Shown here: positions 45,154 to 54,832 of the stretch, piece by piece
Layout: the number at the start of each line of letters is the position of its first letter
How positions within the stretch are numbered: position 1 is the stretch's first letter
NCBI GenBank assembly: GCA_051209155.1
Contig: JBPJGB010000001.1
Origin: Actomonas sp051209155
GTDB lineage: Bacteria; Verrucomicrobiota; Verrucomicrobiia; Opitutales; Opitutaceae
DNA length: 64,000 bases
Direction: 5' to 3' (one strand)
The notes under the pieces: model-generated
Told to the model about the DNA's origin: nothing
Seen by the model: the letters and a program-made list of their open reading frames with translations, nothing else
Database searches by the model: none
Program-made: the position numbers and the translations under genes

Positions 45154-45288
45154 ATTCGGCCTCCAATAGGAGCCCATTTGCCGCTCAGGGCTAGGTTGAA
45201 TATGCGCAAATCGTTGGCGGGTGGCTAGGTTTCGCGCCAAAATGCATTTTTGGGAGGTAGAGGGTGGGGCATCCGCCTCAGCCAAGTT

Positions 45289-45304
45289 TGCGTAATACTA
45301 CGCA
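45289..45304. promoter_or_regulatory. Short palindrome in the divergent region upstream of the pilin
   Basis: TGCGTA-ATAC-TACGCA is a perfect 6-bp inverted repeat between the divergent barrel and pilin genes. The 45154-45415 gap shows no gene. A regulator site is possible but no consensus is recognised. Confidence 0.3.
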
Positions 45305-45384
45305 CAAATCATTTGCGAGATTGAACTTGCGAAAGAATGGCCGGTTTTACTTGCTCGGAGTGACGTCCGCACCCCGGGCGTTTC

Positions 45385-45390
45385 TATAAT
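45385..45390 (+). promoter_or_regulatory. Candidate -10 box of the pilin promoter
   Basis: A perfect TATAAT at 45385-45390 lies 26 bases before the pilin ATG. The best -35 partner (GTGACG, about 19 bases upstream) is poor, so an activator or another sigma factor may be involved. Confidence 0.4.
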
Positions 45391-45415
45391 CATCATCAAA
45401 ACCAATCCAATCAGT

Positions 45416-45766
<351 letters not shown>

Positions 45767-45788
45767 GGTTTAGGCATTGAATCTTCCG

Positions 45789-45819
45789 ACCGCCCGCACA
45801 CTGTGCGGGCGGTTTTTTT
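45789..45819 (+). terminator. Rho-independent terminator abutting the next start codon
   Basis: ACCGCCCGCACA pairs perfectly with TGTGCGGGCGGT, followed by seven T. The next gene's ATG is the very next base (45820), so transcripts of that gene that start upstream must read through this terminator. Confidence 0.92.
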
Positions 45820-47703
45820 ATGTTCAAACGCTTGGTATTGTTTGGCTTGGTGGGGCTGCTGGCGGTCCTGCTGGGTTTCGTCGCGCTGACGCCGGTGCAG
45901 GCGGTCGAAGCCGTGCGCGATTACGGGTTCTGGTTCGTCGCCGCGGCTTTCGCGGGCTTGGTGTATCATCTGGGGCGAGACCTGGTGCGTGGCGCCAGGC
46001 GCGATCCGCAGGCGTCGGCCGCTTCGAGCGTGGGCTGGCGGCGATTGGTTCCCGGAGTCTTGGCGGCGGTGCTGGGAGCGGTTTACCTCCAGGTGGTCGA
46101 ACCGCACGGGTTTAAGATCGTCGCCGACGAATACCTACTGAGCTCCACCGCCAAACAGCTGCACGAGCATCGCGAAGGGGCGATCGTATTGCGGGCCTAC
46201 GATTTTGGCGGCAACTTTGTGACGCTCAACACGCGGGTGGATAAGCGTCCCTTGTTCTTTCCGTTTTTGATTTCGCTGTTGCACGACGCCACGGGTTATC
46301 GGTTCGAAAACGTCTTTGTCCTCAATGCGCTGCTGGGACTGGCGTTCACCACGTTGCTTTTTCTGTTCGGTCGCCGGTTTGGTGGAAATTGGGCCGGGGT
46401 GGTCGCGGTCGCCTGGGTCTGTTTGGTGCCGCTGGTGGTGCAAAATGCCGTCGGTGCCGGATTCGAACTTCTGAATCTGGTCATGATCCTGCTCGTCGCT
46501 TTGCTGGGGATGCGCTTCGCGGAGCAGCCGACCAATGACGACCGATTGTCGGCTTTGCTCTACGCCACGGTTCTACTGGCTCAGGTGCGGTATGAGTCGG
46601 CGCTGTTTGTGGTGCCGACTGGCGTGGTCGTGGCCTACGGGTGGTGGCGCCGTCGGGCGATCCATCTGCCCTTTGCTGCTTTTGCGACCCCGCTGCTCCT
46701 CCTGCCGGTTCCTTGGCTGCAGAACGTCTTCAAATTGAGCGAAGCTTCCTGGCAGTTGAAGGATGTGGAAGGCGCCACCTCGCCATTCGGGTTCGGTTAT
46801 TTCTACGACAACATCGGGCATGCGCTGAACTTTTTCTTCTCCTTCGATGGGTCGCAGCCGAACGCTTGGCTGCTGGGCGCGCTGGGCATTCTGGCGTTGG
46901 GCTTCCTCGGGTTGTTGGTCTACAAGCAGGGCTTGGAGGTCCTGCGGCGGGAGCCGGCCGACACGGCCCTGCTCATCACGATATTCGGGCTGATGGCTCA
47001 CACCCTGTTGATGCTTTGTTATTTTTGGGGCAAGTGGGATGACCCGGTGATCCGGCGCCTGTCGTTGCCGGCGCACCTCTTGTTGGTGATGGCGATCATC
47101 TGGGTGTGGTCCCGGGTGCCGGCGCTGCGGAGGTCCTGGTGGATCCTGGCGGGCTTGGCTGGTTTTCAATGGTTGGGTTGGAGCGTGCCTGCGATCACGC
47201 GGCAGGAATACAACGCGGAAAACTATGCGGCGCGGACAGCCAACTGGCTACAGGACTTCGCCCAGGAACAGACCGCGGCGGGCAACCGGATTCTGGTCAT
47301 TGATCCGGCGGCGGACGTGATGTGGTTCCTGCACGATCAATCGTCGTTGAACCCATTCACCTTCGCGAAACGCCTGGACGAGTTCGTATTTCACTTTGAT
47401 CGCCAGACCTTCGATGGCGTCTACGTGGTTCAACGCGTGATCGTGGATCTGGCCTCGGGGACTCGCTTCGTTTCCGTCGATCAGGATTATGGCTCGGCCT
47501 TCACCTTGGACCTGGTCATGGAACGCACCTTCGCTCCAACCTATGTGATCCGGGTGAGCCGCGTGCAGGCAGTCGATCTGGAGTTGTTAAAAGCTTGGGC
47601 GGAGAAGTTCGAAACCATGAACCCGGACGCCGCGGCGGCTGAGGTGACAACGGTGCCATATGATGCCGAAGCCCTCAACGAGTGGATTCGGAAGCTGCCG
47701 TAA
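45820..47703 (+). CDS. Polytopic GT-C-type glycosyltransferase-like membrane protein
   Basis: This 627-residue protein has about 12 hydrophobic helices and a soluble C-terminal domain, the GT-C plan of PMT/ArnT-like enzymes that transfer sugars from polyprenyl phosphates. The first large loop carries FKIVADEYLLSSTAKQLHEH with an acidic pair where ArnT-like enzymes have catalytic Asp. FAFNTY-type motifs are absent, so the exact family is not assigned. Its ATG directly follows the pilin terminator, with no room for a Shine-Dalgarno site. Its stop abuts the stop of the convergent gene at 47704. Confidence 0.8.
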   Translation: MFKRLVLFGLVGLLAVLLGFVALTPVQAVEAVRDYGFWFVAAAFAGLVYHLGRDLVRGARRDPQASAASSVGWRRLVPGVLAAVLGAVYLQVVEPHGFKIVADEYLLSSTAKQLHEHREGAIVLRAYDFGGNFVTLNTRVDKRPLFFPFLISLLHDATGYRFENVFVLNALLGLAFTTLLFLFGRRFGGNWAGVVAVAWVCLVPLVVQNAVGAGFELLNLVMILLVALLGMRFAEQPTNDDRLSALLYATVLLAQVRYESALFVVPTGVVVAYGWWRRRAIHLPFAAFATPLLLLPVPWLQNVFKLSEASWQLKDVEGATSPFGFGYFYDNIGHALNFFFSFDGSQPNAWLLGALGILALGFLGLLVYKQGLEVLRREPADTALLITIFGLMAHTLLMLCYFWGKWDDPVIRRLSLPAHLLLVMAIIWVWSRVPALRRSWWILAGLAGFQWLGWSVPAITRQEYNAENYAARTANWLQDFAQEQTAAGNRILVIDPAADVMWFLHDQSSLNPFTFAKRLDEFVFHFDRQTFDGVYVVQRVIVDLASGTRFVSVDQDYGSAFTLDLVMERTFAPTYVIRVSRVQAVDLELLKAWAEKFETMNPDAAAAEVTTVPYDAEALNEWIRKLP

Positions 47704-49692
47704 TCAGCTGTCGCGTCCGGGAATCTCTCCGCGCTTGGCCGCTTCGATCATCCGCTCGACCACCGTCGGGGGGCCATCGATCATGGCCCGCAGCTCCAGC
47801 TCGTTGAGGCGAAAGACCAGGGTGGTGTTGGCCACGATGGCGTCGGGGCGACGCTCGCGCAGGTATAGCATCAGGCGGGCGAAGCGCAGTCGCTCGACCT
47901 GCCAGAGGCCCGCGGTGCCGGCGCGGCCGAAATCGATGATGCGATTCTCCAGCTGGCCGGTTTCGAGTTGTTGCCGAGCCCAGGCCATACCGGCGCGGTA
48001 GGCCTCTTCCTTGGCGGCGTCCCAGGGCCCGTTCACGGGACTGAACACGTCCTGCAACATCGTCGCGCCGATGCAGTATAGGCCAGGTTCAAGCTCTTCG
48101 AAACGACGGAGGCGGAAGTGATCGTAAATCGGGGCGAAAGGAATCGCATCGGGCAAACGCCGGGCCAATGCATCGCTACCGAAGTAGGACACATACAAGG
48201 TCTCGTCGGGTTGGCGGTTTTCTTGCACCCAGCGGCTGAGTTCCGGCAGCCCTTGGCCCCAGTCGAGTGAACTGTCGGCGAGTTTTTTCCAACCCTGCTT
48301 CGGTCCCCCGGACAGCGCATTGAAGAAGGTGAGGTAGTGCGGGGCGATGTTCAGCGCGATGATCGCGGACGTCAGCGGAAGCAGGATCATGCCTTTTCGA
48401 AACCGGGACGGCACGGTGGCAAACAAAGCTCCGGCCAAAATGAACAGGACGGGGTAGAGAGGGAGAATATGTCGTTGGCCGATGTTCAGGTTGCTGGTGA
48501 GGCAGAAGGTCCCGAAGACGACTGCCCAGACGAGCAATGGGGCCAAGCGGGTCAGGCTGCGGAGTTGGTGGGGCCACGGCCGCCGGATTTTGGCGACGAA
48601 CAGCGCACCGAGCGCGCCCGTGCACAGCAGCTCGACGACGGTGCTTTTCCAGTAAAACGCAGCAGGAAAGAACCACCACCAACCGGTGGTGCTGTAGGCC
48701 CCGTCGAGAAAGGCTCCGCGGGCGGTTCCGAAATAGCGCACGAAGGCGAAGCCTTCGATGTAGGCTTCGGGCAGGAGCTTGAGGTCGCGGGCAAACTGAA
48801 TGACCGCAGTGACCATGCCGGGGAGGGAGAGTGTTTCCTCCCACGGAAGCATGAATTTCTCGATCGGCGGCATCGCCGGTCCGCTCGCTCCGTAGCGCAG
48901 TCCGAAGAATAGCCAAATCGACGCGACGGCGGCCACCCCGTTGAGCAAGAGTAGCAGCGCAAAGGTGCGTCCGGCGGCAGCGCGCGACGGCTTATCCCCC
49001 GGCGGCAAAGCCACGTGCCATGCTCCCAGCAACGCGAAGGCCGGCAGCAGCATCACGCAGGAAAATTTGGCGACGAAAGCCAGTCCGGTGACCATCCCAC
49101 TCACGGCCAGCCACTTTCCGCCCTGCCGCAAGGCCCGCCAAAAGGCGCCGACCGCGGCGAGGAGGCAGCACGCTCCTGTCACGTCGGACGTGACCAAGGG
49201 GGCGTGGGCCAGAAGGGTCGGACTGAAGGCGTAGAGCGAAAGTGAAACCAGGGCCCCGGCGTCGCCCCACAGCCGACGTGACCAGATGAAAACCAGCAGG
49301 CCCAGTGCCGCGCTCCATACCACCATCGCGCGACGCGCCCACCGCAGCAGCAGGTCCGGATCGTTGCCGGAACCGAAGAGAAAGTGATCCGACAACAGCC
49401 ACAGTTCGGTTTGTTGCCACCATTCGGGGTGATCTGCCGGCGTCAGGTCCGGCTGGAGCGCGAGCAGGGGAAGGGCGCCCCAGCGTTGCGGCAGGTTGCC
49501 GTTCTCCGGCTGGAGGCGATAGTCATTAAATTTCCAATACGTGTAGCCCGCGGTGAGGTGGGCGGTTTCATCGTTGGTGAAGCCCACGCGGGAGAGACCG
49601 AAGGTGGCCAGGAGAACATGTAGCACCAGCAGGCCGGCGGCGATGGCCAGGGTGCGCCTTGAGGACCAAGTCATTCGCGGGGAGGGGGGCAT
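47704..49692 (-). CDS. GT-C/ArnT-like glycosyltransferase (copy 1 of a tandem pair)
   Basis: This 662-residue membrane protein resembles glycosyltransferase family 39 (PMT/ArnT) enzymes. After the first helix comes a loop, GFTNDETAHLTAGYTYWKFN, with the acidic D-E pair expected for catalysis, then NDYRLQPENGNLPQRW. Nine or more further helices follow, with a C-terminal soluble domain. The block DSSLDWGQGLPELSRWV near residue 470 is typical of such proteins in Verrucomicrobia and Planctomycetes. It is 2 bases downstream of a close paralogue (49695-51656), so they are co-transcribed. The acceptor substrate is not known. Confidence 0.85.
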   Translation of the reverse strand: MPPSPRMTWSSRRTLAIAAGLLVLHVLLATFGLSRVGFTNDETAHLTAGYTYWKFNDYRLQPENGNLPQRWGALPLLALQPDLTPADHPEWWQQTELWLLSDHFLFGSGNDPDLLLRWARRAMVVWSAALGLLVFIWSRRLWGDAGALVSLSLYAFSPTLLAHAPLVTSDVTGACCLLAAVGAFWRALRQGGKWLAVSGMVTGLAFVAKFSCVMLLPAFALLGAWHVALPPGDKPSRAAAGRTFALLLLLNGVAAVASIWLFFGLRYGASGPAMPPIEKFMLPWEETLSLPGMVTAVIQFARDLKLLPEAYIEGFAFVRYFGTARGAFLDGAYSTTGWWWFFPAAFYWKSTVVELLCTGALGALFVAKIRRPWPHQLRSLTRLAPLLVWAVVFGTFCLTSNLNIGQRHILPLYPVLFILAGALFATVPSRFRKGMILLPLTSAIIALNIAPHYLTFFNALSGGPKQGWKKLADSSLDWGQGLPELSRWVQENRQPDETLYVSYFGSDALARRLPDAIPFAPIYDHFRLRRFEELEPGLYCIGATMLQDVFSPVNGPWDAAKEEAYRAGMAWARQQLETGQLENRIIDFGRAGTAGLWQVERLRFARLMLYLRERRPDAIVANTTLVFRLNELELRAMIDGPPTVVERMIEAAKRGEIPGRDS

Positions 49693-49694
49693 TC

Positions 49695-51656
49695 TCAGTG
49701 ATGTTGGTCGCGGGCTGCTTCCATGAGGTCCGCCAGTTCCTGGCTGCTACCGGCGGCGACGACCCTCACTTCCTCGGCGGTGAGACGATACACCATCATG
49801 CAGTGGTTCAGGGTCGCTTCGGGGCGCCGGAAGCGGAGGTAAGCCACCAGTCGATTGAAGCGCAGGCGGTCAAACTTCCAGACTTGTTCGGTGTCGCCGT
49901 AGCCGAAGTCGATGATGGTGGCGTCTTGCTCACCTGATTCGATCGCCGGTAGCAAGGTGCGGCGAAGAAACTGGTAGCCTGCCTCCTTGTCCGGATTCCA
50001 TTCTCCGGCGAAAGGGCTGTAGACATCCTGCAGCATGGTGGCGCCGACCGCGTAGAGTCCTGGTTGGAGGGGGACCCATGGGCGGGGTCGGTAGTGGCTG
50101 TAGAAGGGCGATAGCTCAATGGCGTCCGGCATGCGAAAGCGGGGGCTGTCGGTGCCGAAATAACTGACGTAGATGGGTTCATCGTCCTGGCGATGGTCAC
50201 GCATCCATTGGGCGGTCGCGGGCAGGCCTTGGCCCCAGTCGAGTGAGCTGTCGACCAACTTGGTCCAGGCCCGATCGGGACCGCCGGAGGTGACGTTAAA
50301 GAAGGCGAGGAAGTGAGGGGCGACCGCGAGACAACCGGCGAGTGATAGCAGGGGGAGACCGCCGAGAAACCAGCGCTTTGAAACGTTGGGGATTGCGGTC
50401 ACCAGACCACCGGCGGCGATGAACAGGATCGGGTAAAGGGGGAGGATGTGGCGGTGACCGATGTTGAGGTTACTGGTCAGTGAAAAAACGCCGTAAACCA
50501 GCGCGAAGGCGAGCAAGGGCCACATCGGCGAGGCCGGGTTGAGACGACGCAGGCGGGCCTGGGCGAGCCGGTGGATCCCCGCCGCGGTGGTGGCCATGGC
50601 GGTGATCAACTCGGCGACGGTGCTTTTGAGCAGAAAGGTTGCCGGGAAGAACCACCACCAGCCGGTCCGACTGAATTCGCCGAAGAGGAAGGCGTTGCGC
50701 GCGTTTCCTTGGTAACGCACATGCGCGAAGCCGTTGATAAACGCCTCGGGCAGAATGCGCCAATCGCGCGCCCACTCGATGAGTGTGTTCATGGGGCCGC
50801 CGAGGCTCAGCATCTGATCCCACGGCAGGAAGTATTTCTCGACGGGCGGCATGCCCGCGCCTTCGGGAGTGAAACGAAGGCCAAAGAACAACCAGATCGC
50901 CAACCAAGCGCCGAAACCATGGATGAGCGTGAGTCGGGCCAAGCGACCGAGCTCGTCACGCTGATGCCACCAGCGCCAACCAGCGAGGATGGCGAAAACC
51001 GGGATCAGGAGAACGCAGGAAAATTTGGATACGAAGGCGAGACCCGTGGCGCCCACGCTCAATGCGGCGGTGCGCCAACCGGCCCGGTGCAGGCAACGCC
51101 ACCAGCAATAGGTTGCGGTGAGCAGCGCGACCGCGGCCGTGGTGTCGGAGTTCACCAATGCGCCGTTGGCCAGCACCGTTGGGCTGACGGCATACAGCGC
51201 GGTGGAGAGAAAGGCGCCGGCTTCGCCCCACAGTCGTTTGGACCAAAAAAACACCAGGGCGCCCAAGGCCAGCGGCCAAACGAGCATGGCGCAGCGCGTG
51301 AGGAACAACATGCGGTCGATCGGATTGCCCGCTCGAAAGAAAAATACCTCCCCGATCATCCACACATCGGAAGCGCGCCAGATGTGTTCCAGGCCGTCGA
51401 CTGGCAAGGCCGGTTCCTGCAGGAGCAGGGCCAGCCCCGCCCACCGTTGCGGCAGGTTGCCGTTCTCCGGCTGCAGGCGGTAGTCGTTGTATTTCCAATA
51501 CGAATAGCCGGCGGTGAAATGGGCGATTTCGTCGCTGGTTGGGCCGGCGGCGCGGAGGCCCCAGATCGATAGACCGAGGTGCAACAAAACGAGGCACAGA
51601 ATCCCGCCGAGTCGACCCCATCGAGGTATCGTTGCGCGCAACGATTCGATCCTCAT
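49695..51656 (-). CDS. GT-C/ArnT-like glycosyltransferase (copy 2 of a tandem pair)
   Basis: This 653-residue protein is a close relative of the product of 47704-49692. It has the same opening loop with TSDEIAHFTAGYSYWKYNDY and NGNLPQRWAGLALLL, the same WWWFFPATFLLKSTVAELI helix and the same DSSLDWGQGLPATAQW block. The pair clearly arose by tandem duplication. It is expected to sit in the inner membrane and use a polyprenyl-phosphate sugar. It is divergent from a methyltransferase gene across 71 bases. Confidence 0.85.
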   Translation of the reverse strand: MRIESLRATIPRWGRLGGILCLVLLHLGLSIWGLRAAGPTSDEIAHFTAGYSYWKYNDYRLQPENGNLPQRWAGLALLLQEPALPVDGLEHIWRASDVWMIGEVFFFRAGNPIDRMLFLTRCAMLVWPLALGALVFFWSKRLWGEAGAFLSTALYAVSPTVLANGALVNSDTTAAVALLTATYCWWRCLHRAGWRTAALSVGATGLAFVSKFSCVLLIPVFAILAGWRWWHQRDELGRLARLTLIHGFGAWLAIWLFFGLRFTPEGAGMPPVEKYFLPWDQMLSLGGPMNTLIEWARDWRILPEAFINGFAHVRYQGNARNAFLFGEFSRTGWWWFFPATFLLKSTVAELITAMATTAAGIHRLAQARLRRLNPASPMWPLLAFALVYGVFSLTSNLNIGHRHILPLYPILFIAAGGLVTAIPNVSKRWFLGGLPLLSLAGCLAVAPHFLAFFNVTSGGPDRAWTKLVDSSLDWGQGLPATAQWMRDHRQDDEPIYVSYFGTDSPRFRMPDAIELSPFYSHYRPRPWVPLQPGLYAVGATMLQDVYSPFAGEWNPDKEAGYQFLRRTLLPAIESGEQDATIIDFGYGDTEQVWKFDRLRFNRLVAYLRFRRPEATLNHCMMVYRLTAEEVRVVAAGSSQELADLMEAARDQHH

Positions 51657-51727
51657 GTCGCCGAAAATTTCATCGACAGAGCTATTGGGCGGTCGAAGCC
51701 TGCCGACAAGATTGAATCGCCCGATGC

Positions 51728-52471
51728 ATGGACTCCGCTGAATACGACAACCTGGCCGCGATCGAAACCGACCACTGGTATTACACCGGCAAACGGGAGA
51801 TCGTGCGAAGCTGGTTGCGGCGGGTCGGCGCTTTGCGCAGCGACGCCCTGCTGCTCGATTGCGGTGCTGGCACCGGGGCGTTTGCGGAGGAGATGCAGTC
51901 GGATTGTCGCGTCATGGTGCTTGATGACCACGAAGAGTCCATTCAGCGGCTGCGGCAGCGATTTTCGCCGGAGCAAGTGATCGGCTTGGCGGGCGACAAA
52001 GTGCCGTTGGGCGACGCCTCCGTCGACATGGTGACAGCGCTCGATGTGCTCGAGCACGTGCCCGACGACCAGGCGGTGGTGCGGGAGTTTGCGCGGCTGT
52101 TGCGGCCGGGTGGCACGGTGGTGGTCACGGTGCCGGCCTTCATGTTGCTGTGGAGCGAGTGGGACGAGTCGCTGCACCATTTTCGTCGGTATCGGCGGGC
52201 GGGACTCGCGGCTTTGTTTGCTGAATCCGATTGGGTGGTCGAGCACGTGAGCTACACCAACACCTTGGCCTTCCCCGCGGTTTTGCTCCTGCGTCGCGGA
52301 CGCAAATTGCTGCGTCAACTCGGATTGATCAAAGCGGTGACTCGCAGCGAAGACACCGTGCCGCCGGCGTGGCTCAATCGGTTCGCGCGGTGGGCCTTCG
52401 TGACTCCGGCGACGAAGCGTGTCTTCGTGCCGTTGGGAGTGAGCTTGTTATTGGTCGCCCGTCGTCGTTGA
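51728..52471 (+). CDS. Class I SAM-dependent methyltransferase
   Basis: This 247-residue enzyme has the Rossmann SAM site LLLDCGAGTGAFAEEM near residue 38, the acidic loop VMVLDDHEESIQRL, and DMVTALDVLEHVPDDQAVVR followed by LLRPGGTVVVTVPA. The plan matches the UbiE/Coq5-like and Methyltransf_11 families. The acidic start ETDHWYYTGKREIVRSWL is often seen in methyltransferases encoded in glycan clusters. The substrate is unknown. It overlaps the end of the convergent membrane protein gene by 24 bases. Confidence 0.88.
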   Translation: MDSAEYDNLAAIETDHWYYTGKREIVRSWLRRVGALRSDALLLDCGAGTGAFAEEMQSDCRVMVLDDHEESIQRLRQRFSPEQVIGLAGDKVPLGDASVDMVTALDVLEHVPDDQAVVREFARLLRPGGTVVVTVPAFMLLWSEWDESLHHFRRYRRAGLAALFAESDWVVEHVSYTNTLAFPAVLLLRRGRKLLRQLGLIKAVTRSEDTVPPAWLNRFARWAFVTPATKRVFVPLGVSLLLVARRR

Positions 52472-54625
52472 CGCTTCGGCCGGCCAGGGCGGGACGCGCA
52501 GCGACTGGACCATATCGCCGGCCTCGTCGCGGAAGATGAGCACGCCGTCGATACCCGGTGATCCGGTCGGCAGGTCGAGCGTATAGCCAAACCATGAATC
52601 GACCGTGGGGGAGTGATCGAGCCGGAGTTCGTAGTCCCCGGGCGATGACTTGACGAGGCGATGGCGGAAGGGGTCGTCCAACTCCCACAGCTCCACGGCG
52701 GAAAACTCGGGCAGCGGTTCCGACAAAGAGAAATGCAGGGTCCCTGGCGAGCTCCAGCGGGCAAGGCCAAGGATCTCTACCTGGCGATCTTTTTTCAGCC
52801 ACAGGCCGTAGCCGTCGATTTCCAGGACGGGCGTGAAGTTGCGGGTGAGAAAGTCGACCAACGGTCCGGAGATATCCCGGCCATCGCGCAAGAGAAAGCG
52901 CACCACGTCGAGCTGCACGATGACGCCCGCCCGGGGATCGTTCTCGAGGCGGTTGATGATCGCTTGTTGTTCGGCGGGGGAAAGCAGGGAGAACCAGTGG
53001 GTCGCGTTGGCGAGCGTGGGAGTGGGGAGTCCGGTCCAAAGGTTGAAGCTGTAGACGCCGGTTAGGCTGAAAAGAGTTGAGATATGCGCCGAAGCGTTGC
53101 GCGTCAGGAACTGCAGGTTGCTCGTCATTCGACTGGGCAATAACAGCGACTCTGCTCCCGGGAGTTCCAGTCGATCACCAGCGTGCTGGTTGTGCCAACC
53201 GCGGATGGCCAACTCAGCCGCGGCGCGCCCGCCGCCCAACAGGCCGGCCGCGGCCGCGGCGCCCAAGGCCCAGCGGCGAAACGATACCGGTGGCACGCAG
53301 CGCAAGCTCTCGTGCGCCGCCAAGCACATGAGCGGCACCCAAAGAAACGTGCCCCAGTTGAGCTGACTGCCCGCGACCGGATAGGCATGCAATGCTTGCC
53401 AAGTCAGGAGCATCGCGATCCAGAACCGTCCGGTGGCCGCCTTGTCTTTGATCAGCGGGTAGGCCAACACCGCGGAGAGGGGCAGTGCGTAAGATACGCC
53501 GAGGGCGATGATACTGGCGGGCAGCCATTGCCAGATCGCGGCGATGAGCGCGAGCGCCAGCGCCGCGCGAAGCGTGTGGATGAGCGGGTTGATCCATCGG
53601 GCGTCGGACCAGCGAAGCGCGGCCACGATGAGGATGGCGATCAGCAGACTCAACTCCCGGGTTCCGGGCCGCCACAGGATCGGAAACGAATAGGCGCCGG
53701 GGTGGCGCAACGGTCCCAGCAACACGCCATTGAGCAATCCACCGGGCGATGTGCCCAACGCGAGCGTGGTGCCGGTGATGGCGACCGCCACCGCCAATCC
53801 ACCCAACCCAACTGCGCGCCAGACCCGGCCGGAATCCGTGGCCAACTCAACGCTGCGCCAACCCACCGCGTAGGTCGTCACCAGCGCCAGCGCACTGACT
53901 TGCGCAAACGTCGTCACCCAATCGGTGTCCAGCAGGCCGTTCATCACCACCATCGGGCCGACGAGCAACAAAGCGGCGGTCAGTAGGGCCACGGCCTTGC
54001 CGGTCCGGGTATCGCGACCGGCGAGCACCAACCAGCACCACAGGGCGGCAAGCAGGAACAGCCCGGTGTTGATTTTGCTCAAGGCCAGCGCCGTGCCCAC
54101 CATGGCGATGGCCGCGGCTGACCACGCGTGGCGGCTGGGGTCGCGCCACACTCCAAGCCATGCGGCCAGTGCCACCAAGAACGCGATCATGCCACCGGGA
54201 TGCATGGGCTCGTTGATCATGACCCAGACGGCAGTAAAGGTGATACTCAGGGTCGATAGCGTGGCGATCACACTGCCGCTGAGCCGACGAACCAGATCCG
54301 CGCAAAGCCCGCTCAATCCCAGCCAATAAAACCAAGTGATCCATCGGCCGGTGGTGTTGGTCCATTCCCATCCCCCCAGCGCGGCCAGACCTTTGTGCCA
54401 GAGGTAGAAAAACGGTCCGTATTGGGTGTAGACCTCGTCAAACAGCGGGCCGGCGGTGAAGGCATTGCGCAAGGTGATCAGCACGTAGCCCTCGTCGTCG
54501 TAGATCATGAAGGTCGAGAACAGGAGGTCAGCTGCCGCTTTTGCCAACACCGCCAAGAGCAGTCCGTAGAGCGTCCATTCGAGGATGCGGTAACCTAGGA
54601 TGGGGCGGGCTGGTGTTGGCTTCAT
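52448..54625 (-). CDS. Large polytopic membrane protein, GT-C-like
   Basis: This 725-residue protein has about 12 helices in residues 15-480, then a soluble region of about 240 residues. The first loop, FMIYDDEGYVLITLRNAFTA, carries the acidic D-D-E group seen in GT-C enzymes, and HPGGMIAFLVALAAW is in the membrane part. The soluble tail includes DVVRFLLRDGRDISG and beta-rich DHSPTVDSWFGYTLDLP. I cannot assign a family. The start at 54625 is the first ATG giving the expected N-terminus; the frame stays open upstream by chance, antisense to DinB. The 54626-54832 gap shows no gene. Confidence 0.8.
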   Translation of the reverse strand: MKPTPARPILGYRILEWTLYGLLLAVLAKAAADLLFSTFMIYDDEGYVLITLRNAFTAGPLFDEVYTQYGPFFYLWHKGLAALGGWEWTNTTGRWITWFYWLGLSGLCADLVRRLSGSVIATLSTLSITFTAVWVMINEPMHPGGMIAFLVALAAWLGVWRDPSRHAWSAAAIAMVGTALALSKINTGLFLLAALWCWLVLAGRDTRTGKAVALLTAALLLVGPMVVMNGLLDTDWVTTFAQVSALALVTTYAVGWRSVELATDSGRVWRAVGLGGLAVAVAITGTTLALGTSPGGLLNGVLLGPLRHPGAYSFPILWRPGTRELSLLIAILIVAALRWSDARWINPLIHTLRAALALALIAAIWQWLPASIIALGVSYALPLSAVLAYPLIKDKAATGRFWIAMLLTWQALHAYPVAGSQLNWGTFLWVPLMCLAAHESLRCVPPVSFRRWALGAAAAAGLLGGGRAAAELAIRGWHNQHAGDRLELPGAESLLLPSRMTSNLQFLTRNASAHISTLFSLTGVYSFNLWTGLPTPTLANATHWFSLLSPAEQQAIINRLENDPRAGVIVQLDVVRFLLRDGRDISGPLVDFLTRNFTPVLEIDGYGLWLKKDRQVEILGLARWSSPGTLHFSLSEPLPEFSAVELWELDDPFRHRLVKSSPGDYELRLDHSPTVDSWFGYTLDLPTGSPGIDGVLIFRDEAGDMVQSLRVPPWPAEASTTTGDQ

Positions 54626-54832
54626 GCGGTTGCGGCTGACCGCCAGATCAGGTCCGGTCGGCGACATGCACGACGCCAAGGGACCTGCGACAGCGCAAGG
54701 GAGAAGGCGATGCTGCCGCAACTCACGACGGGCCGCTGGCCCCCCCCTGGCTCCAGACCGGAGTCGAGCCGGTGGGGTTGTGACCGTTTTGTTACGCGGA
54801 ATAAATTTGCGCGGCTCGACTCTCATGCCCGA

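Noticed and set aside
45334..45360. Possible sigma-54 promoter (TGGCC...TTGCT) upstream of the pilin
   Set aside because: The spacing between the GG and GC elements is 12 or 8 bases, not the required 10.
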